DNA of 32,012 bases from Proteobacteria bacterium HN_bin10. Its GTDB lineage: Bacteria; Pseudomonadota; Alphaproteobacteria; Caulobacterales; Aquidulcibacteraceae. Below are positions 6,940-14,849 of this stretch, in pieces. Below the pieces are notes generated by a model. The model was not told the DNA's origin and did no database searches. It saw only the letters and a program-made list of their open reading frames with translations. The DNA is taken from the NCBI GenBank assembly GCA_002083515.1, contig LWDN01000050.1:1-32012 (forward strand), written 5' to 3'. The position numbers were made by a program, and so were the translations under genes. Each line of letters begins with the position of its first letter. Within the stretch, counting starts at the first letter, position 1.

Positions 6940-7617
6940 ATGGTTTTGACGAACCTCTTGACCGCTGACGAGCGCGAGCTCGCCGAGCACTATCCGAACC
7001 GCGCGGAGAAAGCCGCCGACGGTATTGTCCACGCGGTCGGCATCCTTGCAGCCCTTGTCGGCGGCGGACTACTGATCGCGGTGGCCTTGGTTAATCGCGG
7101 CGTGCCGATGGCGACCGCCGGCGCCATCTACGCTCTCTGTCTCATGGCGATGCTGGCGGCTTCCGCCGTTTATAATCTCACCCGCCCGTCCCGGTATCGC
7201 CGGGTGCTGCGGCGTATCGACGAGGCGGCGATCTTCCTGATGATCGCCGGTTCTTACACGCCGTTCACGATCCAGCTGCTGCCGCCCCAATTCGCCATCG
7301 CCGTGACCGTCGCGATCTGGATCGGCGCGCTCGCAGGCGCCGCCGGCAAGGTGTTCAACCAGCGCCTCTCCGACCGCGCCTGGTGCTTCATCTACCTCGC
7401 CTTCGGCTGGCTGGCGGTGCTGATCCTGGGCCCGGTTGTGCCGACCTTGCCGCCGCTCGCCATCGCACTGCTGGTGGTGGCTGGCGCGACCTATTCCGGC
7501 GGCGTGCTGCTCTACCTCAACCACGCCATCCCCTTCCGCCGCGCGCTCTGGCACGCGTGCGTGATCCTGGGCGCAGCTGGGCATTACGCGGCCGTGCTGG
7601 TTGGGCTGGTGCTCTAA
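6940..7617 (+). CDS. trhA: hemolysin III / TrhA-type membrane protein (PAQR superfamily), copy 2
   Basis: A 225-aa protein with the same architecture as the gene at 4425: ELAEHYPNRAEKAADGIVHAVG at the N-terminus (first conserved His), EAAIFLMIAGSYTPFTIQ in the middle, and ALWHACVILGAAGHYAAV near the C-terminus (two His). Seven hydrophobic helices are visible. ATG start at 6940 with weak upstream ribosome signal. The name hemolysin is historical; TrhA-type proteins act on membrane-lipid homeostasis. Two diverged copies within 2.5 kb suggest an old duplication. Confidence 0.92.
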   Translation: MVLTNLLTADERELAEHYPNRAEKAADGIVHAVGILAALVGGGLLIAVALVNRGVPMATAGAIYALCLMAMLAASAVYNLTRPSRYRRVLRRIDEAAIFLMIAGSYTPFTIQLLPPQFAIAVTVAIWIGALAGAAGKVFNQRLSDRAWCFIYLAFGWLAVLILGPVVPTLPPLAIALLVVAGATYSGGVLLYLNHAIPFRRALWHACVILGAAGHYAAVLVGLVL

Positions 7618-7705
7618 CACGCTGCAGTATGCGCCGGCGTCCGCGGCGCGCTTTGCGCTTCGCCACTCGGTGGGAGGGCGCCGCGCGTATCCGCCTGTTC
7701 GCGGC

Positions 7706-7734
7706 TTGTTGCATGATCGGCGAGAGAATATCGT
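7706..7734 (+). promoter_or_regulatory. candidate promoter of the secreted metallopeptidase
   Basis: TTGTTG (7706-7711) and TATCGT (7729-7734) are separated by exactly 17 bp. They lie about 32 nt before the ATG at 7767, which has a G-rich ribosome-site-like run (GGGGGG) upstream. Moderate match only. The rest of spacer 7618-7766 shows nothing else. Confidence 0.35.
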
Positions 7735-7766
7735 GGCGCGGCAAAGACGACCTCCGGGGGGTCTAG

Positions 7767-9272
7767 ATGCGTCTATGGTTGTGCTGCTTTGCTCTTGTTG
7801 TTGGCCTCTCCTTGGATGCGCACGCGCAGTCTGGCCGATGGATCCGCGCCGAAAGCCCGGGCTTCGTTGTGTACAGCACGAGTTCGGAGGAGCGGGTCCG
7901 CGGCATCGTCAATGACCTTGAGGCCTTCGATGCGCTGCTGCGGCGACTGACCGGAACAACCGAAGCGCGGTCGCCGACCAAGCTCGAAATCTATTTGTTC
8001 AACGGCCCGGGCCAGTACCAGGAGGCGTTTCCCGGCGACAGCTCGATGGTTCGAGGGCGCTATTCCGCCCGCCCCGACATCATCGCAGCCTATGCGATCT
8101 ATCGCGATCGTTACGGCCTCGACGCCCAAGAAATTCTCTTCCACGAGTATGCACACCACTTCATGTACCAGCACTTCGCCAACGCCTACCCGGCCTGGTA
8201 TGTTGAAGGCTTCGCAGAGTTCGCGGCGGCGACTGACTTCGAAGACGACCGCATCGTCCTGGGCCGGGTGTCGGACGCGCGGTCCGGTTGGCTTTTCTCA
8301 GGTTCGTGGTTGCCTATGGCGGATCTCATCACGGGGATGCCTCGCGATGCAGATGAGATCGCGCGATTCTATGCGCAGAGTTGGCTCTTTACTCACTATC
8401 TGTTCAACACCGAGGGCGCGCTTGCCAAGTTCCGCGCGTACGTTCGCGAGCTGCGTCTAGGGGCCGCTCCTGACGCGGCGTTTCGCGCAGGCTTCGGCGT
8501 CTCGCCAGCTGAAATGCAATCGACATTGCAAACTTACCTACAGCGAAATCCGACCGCTCTCGCCCTCACGCGGCCAGCGGCGGTGGAGCGTCAGGCGATA
8601 GAGATCACCCGCCTTCCTCCAAGCGCCGATGAGCTGCTGCCTCTGACCACCCGCGTGCGTCGGGGTTGGATGAGCGACGAGGCGGAAGGAGAACTACTCG
8701 CGCGAATTCGACGGATCGTTGGAGAACCGGCCGACTCCTTCGCGCTGCTGGCCTTGGCTGAAGCTGAGGCACGATATGGCGATGTCGCGGCCGCCCGGTC
8801 TCTTCTGGCGCCCTACATCGAGGCCAATCCGCAGCATGTGCAAGGCCAGTATCTCATGGGCGTGAGCTACGCGCGCGAGGCAGATGCTGCCGAGGAGCGA
8901 GGGGACACTGAAGCGCGAGACGCGGCCCGCGCGCAGGCTCGGCGGCATTTCTCCCGCGCCTTTCGGCTGGACGGCAATCACGTGCCGACCTTGTTTCGCT
9001 ACGCGCGTACATATGCCGGCGCGCCGATGGATGAGAGCGGAGAGAACGCGCTGAACGCACTGCTGCTCGCGCGGCAGCTGGCGCCCCAGGTCAGCGACAT
9101 CACCTTCATGGCCGCAGACTGGCTGCTGGCGGCAAATCGCCCGTCCGAAGCTATCCCGATGTTGCGCGTAATCGCCTTCAATCCACATGGCGGCGAAGCG
9201 GCCGATCGCGCCAAGGAAAAATTGAGAGAGGCGGAGGCGGCGCTTGCCCAAGCAGCGCCCGCAACGCAGTAG
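7767..9272 (+). CDS. secreted gluzincin-like metallopeptidase with TPR-like C-terminus
   Basis: A 501-aa protein with a Sec signal peptide ending near AHA-QS (residues 20/21). The zinc motif HEYAH is at 126-130 (HExxH), and WYVEGFAEF supplies a probable third ligand, Glu147, the spacing seen in gluzincins such as DUF1570-type peptidases. From about residue 310, helical pairs with Ala/Leu-rich TPR-like periodicity continue to the end (for example FALLALAEAEARYGDVAAARSLL). It is expected to be periplasmic or extracellular; the substrate is unknown. Its TAG stop touches the stop codon of convergent argG with no spacer. The family assignment below gluzincin level is inference. Confidence 0.85.
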   Translation: MRLWLCCFALVVGLSLDAHAQSGRWIRAESPGFVVYSTSSEERVRGIVNDLEAFDALLRRLTGTTEARSPTKLEIYLFNGPGQYQEAFPGDSSMVRGRYSARPDIIAAYAIYRDRYGLDAQEILFHEYAHHFMYQHFANAYPAWYVEGFAEFAAATDFEDDRIVLGRVSDARSGWLFSGSWLPMADLITGMPRDADEIARFYAQSWLFTHYLFNTEGALAKFRAYVRELRLGAAPDAAFRAGFGVSPAEMQSTLQTYLQRNPTALALTRPAAVERQAIEITRLPPSADELLPLTTRVRRGWMSDEAEGELLARIRRIVGEPADSFALLALAEAEARYGDVAAARSLLAPYIEANPQHVQGQYLMGVSYAREADAAEERGDTEARDAARAQARRHFSRAFRLDGNHVPTLFRYARTYAGAPMDESGENALNALLLARQLAPQVSDITFMAADWLLAANRPSEAIPMLRVIAFNPHGGEAADRAKEKLREAEAALAQAAPATQ

Positions 9273-10520
9273 CTACTCGTTCTTGCCGCGCTTCTTGTCG
9301 CGTTCGGCGAGGATACGCAGGCGCAGCGCGTTGAGCTTGATGAAACCTTCGGCGTCGGCCTGATTGTAACCGCCGGCTTCGTCGAAGCCGACCAGCTGCT
9401 TCGAATAAAGCGAATATGGCGACGAACGGCCGACTGTGCGCACGCCGCCCTTGTAGAGCTTCAGCCTCACCTCGCCACTGACGCTATCCTGGCTTGCGTC
9501 GATCGCAGCCTGCAGCATGCGGCGCTCGGGGGTCCACCAGAACCCATTGTAGATGAGCGAGGCGTAGCGCGGCATCAGCTCATCCTTCAGGTGCATGGCG
9601 CCGCGGTCGAGCGTGATCGACTCGATGGCGCGATGTCCGTGCCAGAGGATCGTGCCGCCGGGCGTCTCGTAATAGCCGCGCGACTTCATGCCGACATAAC
9701 GGTTCTCGACCAGGTCGAGTCCGCCAATGCCGTGCTTGGCGCCGAGGCGATTGAGTTCGGCCAGCAGTTCGTGCGCCTTCATCGGCTTGCCGTTGATGGC
9801 GACAAGATCGCCGCGCTCGAAAGCCAGCGTCACGACCTCAGCCGTGTCCGGCGCCTCCTCCGGCGTGATCGTGCGCCGGTCGCCGCGCTTGGTGACGATA
9901 TCCGGCGTCTCGACATCGGGATCTTCAAGCGCGAGACCCTCGCTCGACGTGTGCAGCAAATTGGCGTCGATGGAGAACGGCGCGGCTTGCTCCTTGCCCT
10001 GGGCGATCTTGATGCCGTGCTTCTTGGCGTACGCGATTAAATCCGGGCGGCCCTCAAATTCCCACTCGCGCCAGGGCGCGATCACCTTCACGTCCGGCTT
10101 CAGCGCGTAATAGCTGACCTCGAAGCGAACCTGATCATTGCCCTTGCCGGTTGCGCCGTGACACACCGCGTCGGCGCCGACCAGATTGGCGATCTCGATC
10201 TGGCGCTTGGCGATCAGCGGCCGCGCGATCGAGGTGCCGAGCAGATATTGCCCTTCATAGAGCGTGTTGGCGCGAAACATCGGCCAGACGAAATCGCGCA
10301 CGAATTCCTCGCGCAGATCGTCGATGAAAATGTTCTCCGCCTTAACGCCCATGGCGAGCGCCTTCTCGCGCGCCGGCGCCAGCTCTTCACCCTGCCCCAG
10401 ATCGGCCGTGAAGGTGACGATCTCGCAGCCATACGTCTCCTGCAGCCATTTCAGGATGATGGAGGTGTCGAGGCCGCCCGAATAGGCAAGCACGACCTTC
10501 TTCACTTTCGTCTGAGACAT
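9273..10520 (-). CDS. argG: argininosuccinate synthase
   Basis: Joins citrulline and aspartate using ATP to make argininosuccinate, the penultimate step of arginine biosynthesis in the cytoplasm. The ATP pyrophosphatase P-loop AYSGGLDTS is at residues 12-20. Other signatures are TADLGQGEE, CHGATGKGNDQVRFE and the C-terminal YSPYSLYSKQ-like stretch (SSPYSLYSKQLVGFDE). At 415 aa it is full length for the family. The ATG at 10520 has GGGG upstream. The prolyl-hydroxylase-like gene lies 48 nt upstream on the same strand. argH is not in the window. Confidence 0.98.
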   Translation of the reverse strand: MSQTKVKKVVLAYSGGLDTSIILKWLQETYGCEIVTFTADLGQGEELAPAREKALAMGVKAENIFIDDLREEFVRDFVWPMFRANTLYEGQYLLGTSIARPLIAKRQIEIANLVGADAVCHGATGKGNDQVRFEVSYYALKPDVKVIAPWREWEFEGRPDLIAYAKKHGIKIAQGKEQAAPFSIDANLLHTSSEGLALEDPDVETPDIVTKRGDRRTITPEEAPDTAEVVTLAFERGDLVAINGKPMKAHELLAELNRLGAKHGIGGLDLVENRYVGMKSRGYYETPGGTILWHGHRAIESITLDRGAMHLKDELMPRYASLIYNGFWWTPERRMLQAAIDASQDSVSGEVRLKLYKGGVRTVGRSSPYSLYSKQLVGFDEAGGYNQADAEGFIKLNALRLRILAERDKKRGKNE

Positions 10521-10568
10521 GGGTTTCCCCGCGCAGAATCGCGCCGTCTTCCTTTCACAGCGCCGCGT

Positions 10569-11516
10569 TTAGATCAACGGCACCGGCCGGTCGCGCACCC
10601 ACTTCGAGAACAGCCACTTGACGCCGCTGGTCGGCGGCGTTCCGGCATGCAGCGTGCGCGGATCGGGGCGTCCGTCAGTGACATTCCAGAACGCCAACGC
10701 ATCGCCGGTTTTGCCCTTGAAGCTCCATTCAAGGCGCGGAAACGCAGTAGCGCCGCCTTCGTAGTCTTCGTTCAGATAGATCAGGAATGTCGCGGTGCGC
10801 TGTCCCACCTGCTGCAACTCCTGAGCAAAATGGGCGACGCCCGGATCGATGAAATCGAAATGCGGCCGGTATTGCTGCCCGGGCTCGTAGTGCAGAATGT
10901 TCGTCGGTTCCTGGTGCGAAACCGGTGCGCCGATCGCCGCGGCTATGCGGGCGTGCGCCAGCTGGATGACCAGATCGGTGTCGAGCACCGAAAACCCCAT
11001 GCCGGTGTTGGTGCGCATGGCGTCGGCATTGGCGCCGCCGCGCTCGGCGTTCTTGATGCGTGCGGCCGACAGGTGCGGGCGCGCCTTATCGACGATCCAG
11101 GCGCAAGCCGCCGGTGACAGGAAATGCGCAAACGTCACGATACGGGGCGCTTCGAACTCTACTTTCGGCTCGATCCGAGAGAGAGCGTCGCTGTGGAACC
11201 GTTCGCCGACCACCCCCAGCTGGCCCCGCGCTCGTTCATCCCCCAGGTCAGCCGCGCGCCGGACCAGATCGAACGCCGCACTCCAGTCCTGCGCACGACC
11301 GATTCCCAGCGCGCTCAACACCGCCAGCAATTGCAGCGCGCCCGTATCTTGCTGTTGGCCGGCGGCTTCGATCAGACGCACGCCCTCTTGCAGCGCATAA
11401 GGCGCGTCGCGGCCGACCAGCAGCCGCGAACCCAATTCGAATTGCGCCCGCGCTTCGCCGGCGCGTGCGCGTTGCTGCAAAGATTCGAGGCTTGCCACCT
11501 GCATCATCCTTCGCAT
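10569..11516 (-). CDS. 2OG-Fe(II) oxygenase, prolyl-4-hydroxylase type, with Sel1-like N-terminus
   Basis: A 315-aa protein. Residues 1-105 look like two or three Sel1/TPR-type helical repeats (ARAQFELGSRLLVGRDAP, then GALQLLAVLSALGIGRAQDW). Residues 125-310 form the dioxygenase fold. Iron ligands HFD (His219, Asp221) and His290 are present, as is the 2-oxoglutarate-binding Lys300 in SGVKWLFSKWVRD. It therefore has a complete active site and should hydroxylate a prolyl or other residue of an unidentified protein. ATG at 11516 is used, but ATGs at 11507 and 11504 are possible. Its start lies 21 nt from the divergent MpaB-type gene. Confidence 0.88.
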   Translation of the reverse strand: MRRMMQVASLESLQQRARAGEARAQFELGSRLLVGRDAPYALQEGVRLIEAAGQQQDTGALQLLAVLSALGIGRAQDWSAAFDLVRRAADLGDERARGQLGVVGERFHSDALSRIEPKVEFEAPRIVTFAHFLSPAACAWIVDKARPHLSAARIKNAERGGANADAMRTNTGMGFSVLDTDLVIQLAHARIAAAIGAPVSHQEPTNILHYEPGQQYRPHFDFIDPGVAHFAQELQQVGQRTATFLIYLNEDYEGGATAFPRLEWSFKGKTGDALAFWNVTDGRPDPRTLHAGTPPTSGVKWLFSKWVRDRPVPLI

Positions 11517-11537
11517 GCATTATGCTAGGATTGGCGC

Positions 11538-12485
11538 GTGCGCCGCAACTTGGATCGCCTGCTCGCCAGCTACATAGCGGCCCCGGCCGGCATGGCCGCG
11601 GTCGATTTCAGCGCGCCACCCGGCGCGCCGGCCTTGTTCGCGCCGGACTCCGTCACCTGGCGGGTGACGAAAAATCCGGTGGCGCTGATGATTGGCGGCA
11701 TCGCCGCAGTGATCCTGGAGCTGGCCGAGCCGCGGGTGCGCACCGGCGTGTGGGAACACACGAGTTTTCGCCGCGACCCGGTCGCGCGCATCCGCCGCAC
11801 CGGCTACGCCGCGCTCGCCTCCACCTATGCGCCCGCGGATCAGGCGCGCGCGCTGATCGCGCGCGTCAGCGCGATGCACGCACGCGTCAATGGCGTGACC
11901 CCGGAGGGCGTCGCCTACCGCGCTGACGATCCGGAATTGCTGGCCTGGGTGTACGCCACCGCCCAATTCGGTTTCGTCGAAGCGTACCATCGCTATGCGC
12001 GCAAGCTGAGCGAGGCCGAGCGCGACGCCTACTACGCCGAGGCTTCCGATGTCGCCGCGCTCTGGGGCGTGGGCGAGACATGGCGCTCGGCGGTCGAGGC
12101 CGAGGCGCTGTTTCAGCGCATGCGGCCGAAACTGGAGCGGCATGCGATCGTGTTTGAATTCCTGGAGATCATAGCGCGCGCGCCGCTCTTGCCTGGAATC
12201 GCACGGCCATTGCAAACGTTGGCCATCCGCGCCGCCATCGACCTCTTGCCTGCATGGACGCGCGATGTGCTCGGCTTGAATTATGGACCGCCGGCGTCCT
12301 CGCCGGCTAGCGCCGACAAAGCCGGCGAGGACGCCGGCGGTTCGTATTTGCGCCGTCTCAGTTTTGTCGATGAAACGCTGTTGCGCGCAGTCGGCGCGGC
12401 GAGTGAACGCTTTGCGCCAAGCGACATACCGCCGGCGTTGGCGTGCAAGAGGATCGGTCTCCCTGTGGACTGTCTCTATCGTTAG
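11538..12485 (+). CDS. MpaB/DUF2236-type oxygenase family protein
   Basis: A 315-aa protein resembling the DUF2236 / oxygenase MpaB family, which includes heme-dependent rubber oxygenase-like enzymes. Matching features are KNPVALMIGGIAAVILELAEP, then HTSFRRDPVARIRRT, then DPELLAWVYATAQFGFVEAY, and the helical region up to LPAWTRDVLGL. The GTG start at 11538 has AGGA seven bases upstream. Near residue 250 a perfect palindrome (12287-12341) is read in frame and inserts a low-complexity Pro/Ala/Ser/Gly segment, after which family-like sequence resumes. Substrate unknown. It ends 4 nt from convergent kup. Confidence 0.8.
   Translation: MRRNLDRLLASYIAAPAGMAAVDFSAPPGAPALFAPDSVTWRVTKNPVALMIGGIAAVILELAEPRVRTGVWEHTSFRRDPVARIRRTGYAALASTYAPADQARALIARVSAMHARVNGVTPEGVAYRADDPELLAWVYATAQFGFVEAYHRYARKLSEAERDAYYAEASDVAALWGVGETWRSAVEAEALFQRMRPKLERHAIVFEFLEIIARAPLLPGIARPLQTLAIRAAIDLLPAWTRDVLGLNYGPPASSPASADKAGEDAGGSYLRRLSFVDETLLRAVGAASERFAPSDIPPALACKRIGLPVDCLYR
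12287..12341. repeat. perfect 22-bp inverted repeat inside a coding sequence
   Basis: Positions 12287-12308 and 12320-12341 are exact reverse complements, with an 11-nt loop (12309-12319). The arms centre on GCCGGCGAGGACGCCGGC. The element lies entirely within the MpaB-type gene and is translated as PPASSPASADKAGEDAGG without breaking the frame. It looks like a REP- or RPE-like palindromic element that inserted in frame. The first bases of the window (4-14) match 11 bp of one flank in reverse orientation, which may be chance. Confidence 0.85.
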
Positions 12486-12489
12486 AGAC

Positions 12490-14481
12490 TCACACCATCA
12501 CCTGATTGCCCAGCTCCACCGCGCGGCCTGACGGAATATGGAAGAAGTCCGTGGCGTTGGTGGCGTTGCGCGCCAGGAAGATGAAGAGATGATCCTGCCA
12601 GAGCGGCATGCCGCTCTTCTCGCTCGGCACGATCGTTCGCCGCGACAGGAAGAAGCTCGTCTTCATGATATCGAACTTGAGCCCGTGTTTGCGGGCCTCG
12701 GTCAGCGCCTTGACGACGTTGGGCGTCTCCATGAAGCCGAACGTGAGGATCACGCGCTTCACGTCGGGCATGTAGTCTTCGATCTTCACCCGTTCGCTTT
12801 CGGGCGCGCGCGGCGCGTTTATGGTCTTCACCGTCAGGATGATGATCTGCTCGTGCAGCACCTGATTGTGCTTGAGATTGTGCATGAGCGCCGCCGGCGC
12901 GATGTCGGGATCGCCAGTGAGAAAGATGGCGGCGCCGCGCACGCGGTGCGGCGGATGATGCGAGAGCGTCTCGAACAATTTCGCCAGCGGTTCGTCGCGG
13001 CGAGTGGTCTCGCTGAGCAGCCTGGTGCCACGCACCCAGGTCCACATCACGATCAACAGCCCGATAGCGAGCAGGATCGGCACGAAACCGCCGGAGAGCA
13101 CGCGCTGCAAGTTCGACGACAGGAAGATGATCTCAATGATCGCAAACGGAACCACGATCAGCAGCGCCAGCCACAGCGGCCGCTTCCACAATTTCCAGAT
13201 GACGATGAACATCATGCAGGTGCTCATCAACATCTCGGCGGTGATGGAAATGCCGTAGGCTGCGGCCAGCCGGGTCGAGGAGCCAAACGCCAGAGCCAGC
13301 ACTAGAACGCCAGCGAGCAGCATCCAATTGATTTGCGGCATGTAGATCTGGCCGGCCTGGGTTTCCGAGGTGCGCCTGATCTCCATACGCGGCAGCAAGC
13401 CAAGCTGAATGGCCTGCTGGGTGAGCGAGAACGCGCCGGAGATCACCGCTTGGCTGGCGATCACAGCAGCGGCCGTGGCGAGCACCACCAGCGGCAGGCG
13501 GATCATGTCGGGCGCCATTTCGAAGAACGGGTTGAACTCGAACGCGATCCTCGTTGCGCCCAGTTCACGCGCGGCGTCGCGCGCCACGCCGTACTCGAAA
13601 TTGATGGCGTCGAGCTGGCTCAGCACGAACGCGCCCTGGCCGAGATAGTTCAACGTCAGCGCCGGCAACACCAAGCCGACCCAGGCGGTGCGGATGGGCC
13701 GGCGGCCGAAATGGCCCATGTCGGCGTAAAGCGCCTCGGCCCCGGTCACCGCCAGGAACACCGAGCCGAGCACCACAAAGGTCAAGAACCGGTGCTCGAT
13801 CATGAACGTGATCGCATTCACCGGCGACAGCGCTTCCAGGATCGACGGATCGCGCATCAGGTGCATGGCGCCGAGCGCGCCCATGGTGACGAACCAGATT
13901 GCGGTGATGGGGCCGAAGAAACGGCCGACCGCGCCGGTGCCGCGCGCCTGCACCGCAAACAGCCCGATCAGGATGCCCACCGCGATCGGAAGAATGAGCG
14001 GATCGATGCGGCCTTCGAGCGCCGGCACGACCTTCAAGCCCTCCACCGCCGAGAGCACTGAAACGGCGGGCGTGATCAGCGCGTCGCCGTAGAACATCGA
14101 AGCGCCGATGACGCCGATCAGAAACAAAAGCGGCGTGCGCTTGCCGAGCGCGCGCTGCGCCAAGGCCATCAACGACAGCGTGCCGCCTTCGCCCTTGTTG
14201 TCCATCTGCATGACGAAGACGATGTATTTCAGCGTCACTACGATCATCAGCGCCCAGAAGATGAGCGAGACGATGCCGATCACTTCGGCGCGCGAGGCCT
14301 CGGTGCCGTCCTGCATCACGTGCAGGAAGGATTCCTTGAACGCGTAGAGCGGGCTGGTGCCGATGTCGCCGTAGACGACGCCGATCGAGCCGAGCACCAA
14401 CGCCCAGAAGCCGGCGTGCGCATGCGCGCCGCCGGTCGATGTATTGTTCGGCTGGGGCGCTTCGGCCGGGGCCTGCGCCAT
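12490..14481 (-). CDS. kup: potassium uptake permease, KUP/HAK/KT family
   Basis: An inner-membrane K+:H+ symporter, 663 aa from the ATG at 14481. The family signature GVVYGDIGTSPLYAFKE is near residue 28, and about twelve hydrophobic helices follow to around residue 450. A cytoplasmic C-terminal domain contains HHPPHRVRGAAIFLTGDPD and ends FHIPSGRAVELGNQVMV, as in characterised Kup proteins. An alternative in-frame ATG at 14511 adds ten residues and is less likely. A well-spaced sigma-70 promoter lies upstream at 14529-14557. Confidence 0.97.
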   Translation of the reverse strand: MAQAPAEAPQPNNTSTGGAHAHAGFWALVLGSIGVVYGDIGTSPLYAFKESFLHVMQDGTEASRAEVIGIVSLIFWALMIVVTLKYIVFVMQMDNKGEGGTLSLMALAQRALGKRTPLLFLIGVIGASMFYGDALITPAVSVLSAVEGLKVVPALEGRIDPLILPIAVGILIGLFAVQARGTGAVGRFFGPITAIWFVTMGALGAMHLMRDPSILEALSPVNAITFMIEHRFLTFVVLGSVFLAVTGAEALYADMGHFGRRPIRTAWVGLVLPALTLNYLGQGAFVLSQLDAINFEYGVARDAARELGATRIAFEFNPFFEMAPDMIRLPLVVLATAAAVIASQAVISGAFSLTQQAIQLGLLPRMEIRRTSETQAGQIYMPQINWMLLAGVLVLALAFGSSTRLAAAYGISITAEMLMSTCMMFIVIWKLWKRPLWLALLIVVPFAIIEIIFLSSNLQRVLSGGFVPILLAIGLLIVMWTWVRGTRLLSETTRRDEPLAKLFETLSHHPPHRVRGAAIFLTGDPDIAPAALMHNLKHNQVLHEQIIILTVKTINAPRAPESERVKIEDYMPDVKRVILTFGFMETPNVVKALTEARKHGLKFDIMKTSFFLSRRTIVPSEKSGMPLWQDHLFIFLARNATNATDFFHIPSGRAVELGNQVMV

Positions 14482-14528
14482 GAGAGAAATCCCCTTTCCG
14501 AACGGAAGCACCGCCCGGCTGGGCCGCG

Positions 14529-14557
14529 CGTTTACGCCCTTTCACAAGTCGGGGCAA
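14529..14557 (-). promoter_or_regulatory. candidate promoter of kup
   Basis: On the minus strand TTGCCC (14552-14557) and TAAACG (14529-14534) are separated by exactly 17 bp, about 48 nt before the kup ATG. The same TTGCC-17-TA pattern appears before tRNA-Thr and the cold-shock gene. Confidence 0.5.
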
Positions 14558-14612
14558 ATGCTTGCGCTCGGGATGTTGTGGTTTGGTTACCCGGCGCGCG
14601 CGCGGACCGGGA

Positions 14613-14798
14613 CTAGAAGTCGCTGGCGATGCCGCGCCGTTCCCAATCGCCATAGCGGGTCGGCTCGGGACCCTTAGGACCGCCCTGCTCCGGCGCCTGG
14701 TCGGGGGCAATCTCCGCCGCACGCCGCGCCTCCGCTTCGGCAAGCGCACGTTGCGCTTCAGGGGTTAACTTTCGCGGCTTGAGTGGCGCGTCGTCCAT
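14613..14798 (-). CDS. DUF1674 protein (SDHAF4-like)
   Basis: A 61-aa protein. The C-terminal signature GPEPTRYGDWERRGIASDF is diagnostic of DUF1674, the bacterial relatives of eukaryotic succinate dehydrogenase assembly factor 4, which binds the flavoprotein subunit during complex II assembly. The N-terminal half is a charged helix rich in Ala and Glu. Start at ATG 14798, with GAGG seven bases upstream; another in-frame ATG lies seven codons further up. No sdh genes are in the window. It diverges from htpX across 51 nt. Confidence 0.88.
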   Translation of the reverse strand: MDDAPLKPRKLTPEAQRALAEAEARRAAEIAPDQAPEQGGPKGPEPTRYGDWERRGIASDF

Positions 14799-14799
14799 A

Positions 14800-14828
14800 T
14801 TGAACCTCGGCTCTAGCATATCGATATC
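14800..14828 (+). promoter_or_regulatory. weak candidate promoter of htpX
   Basis: TTGAAC (14800-14805) and GATATC (14823-14828) have a 17-bp spacer. The -10 is a poor match, and initiation here would leave a leader of only about 15 nt. Possible, not compelling. Confidence 0.25.
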
Positions 14829-14849
14829 ACGGGGCGACGTGAGGAGAAG

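Noticed and set aside
13333..14061. 242-aa frame antisense to kup
   Set aside because: His/Arg/Gln-rich shadow without motifs; kup is complete.
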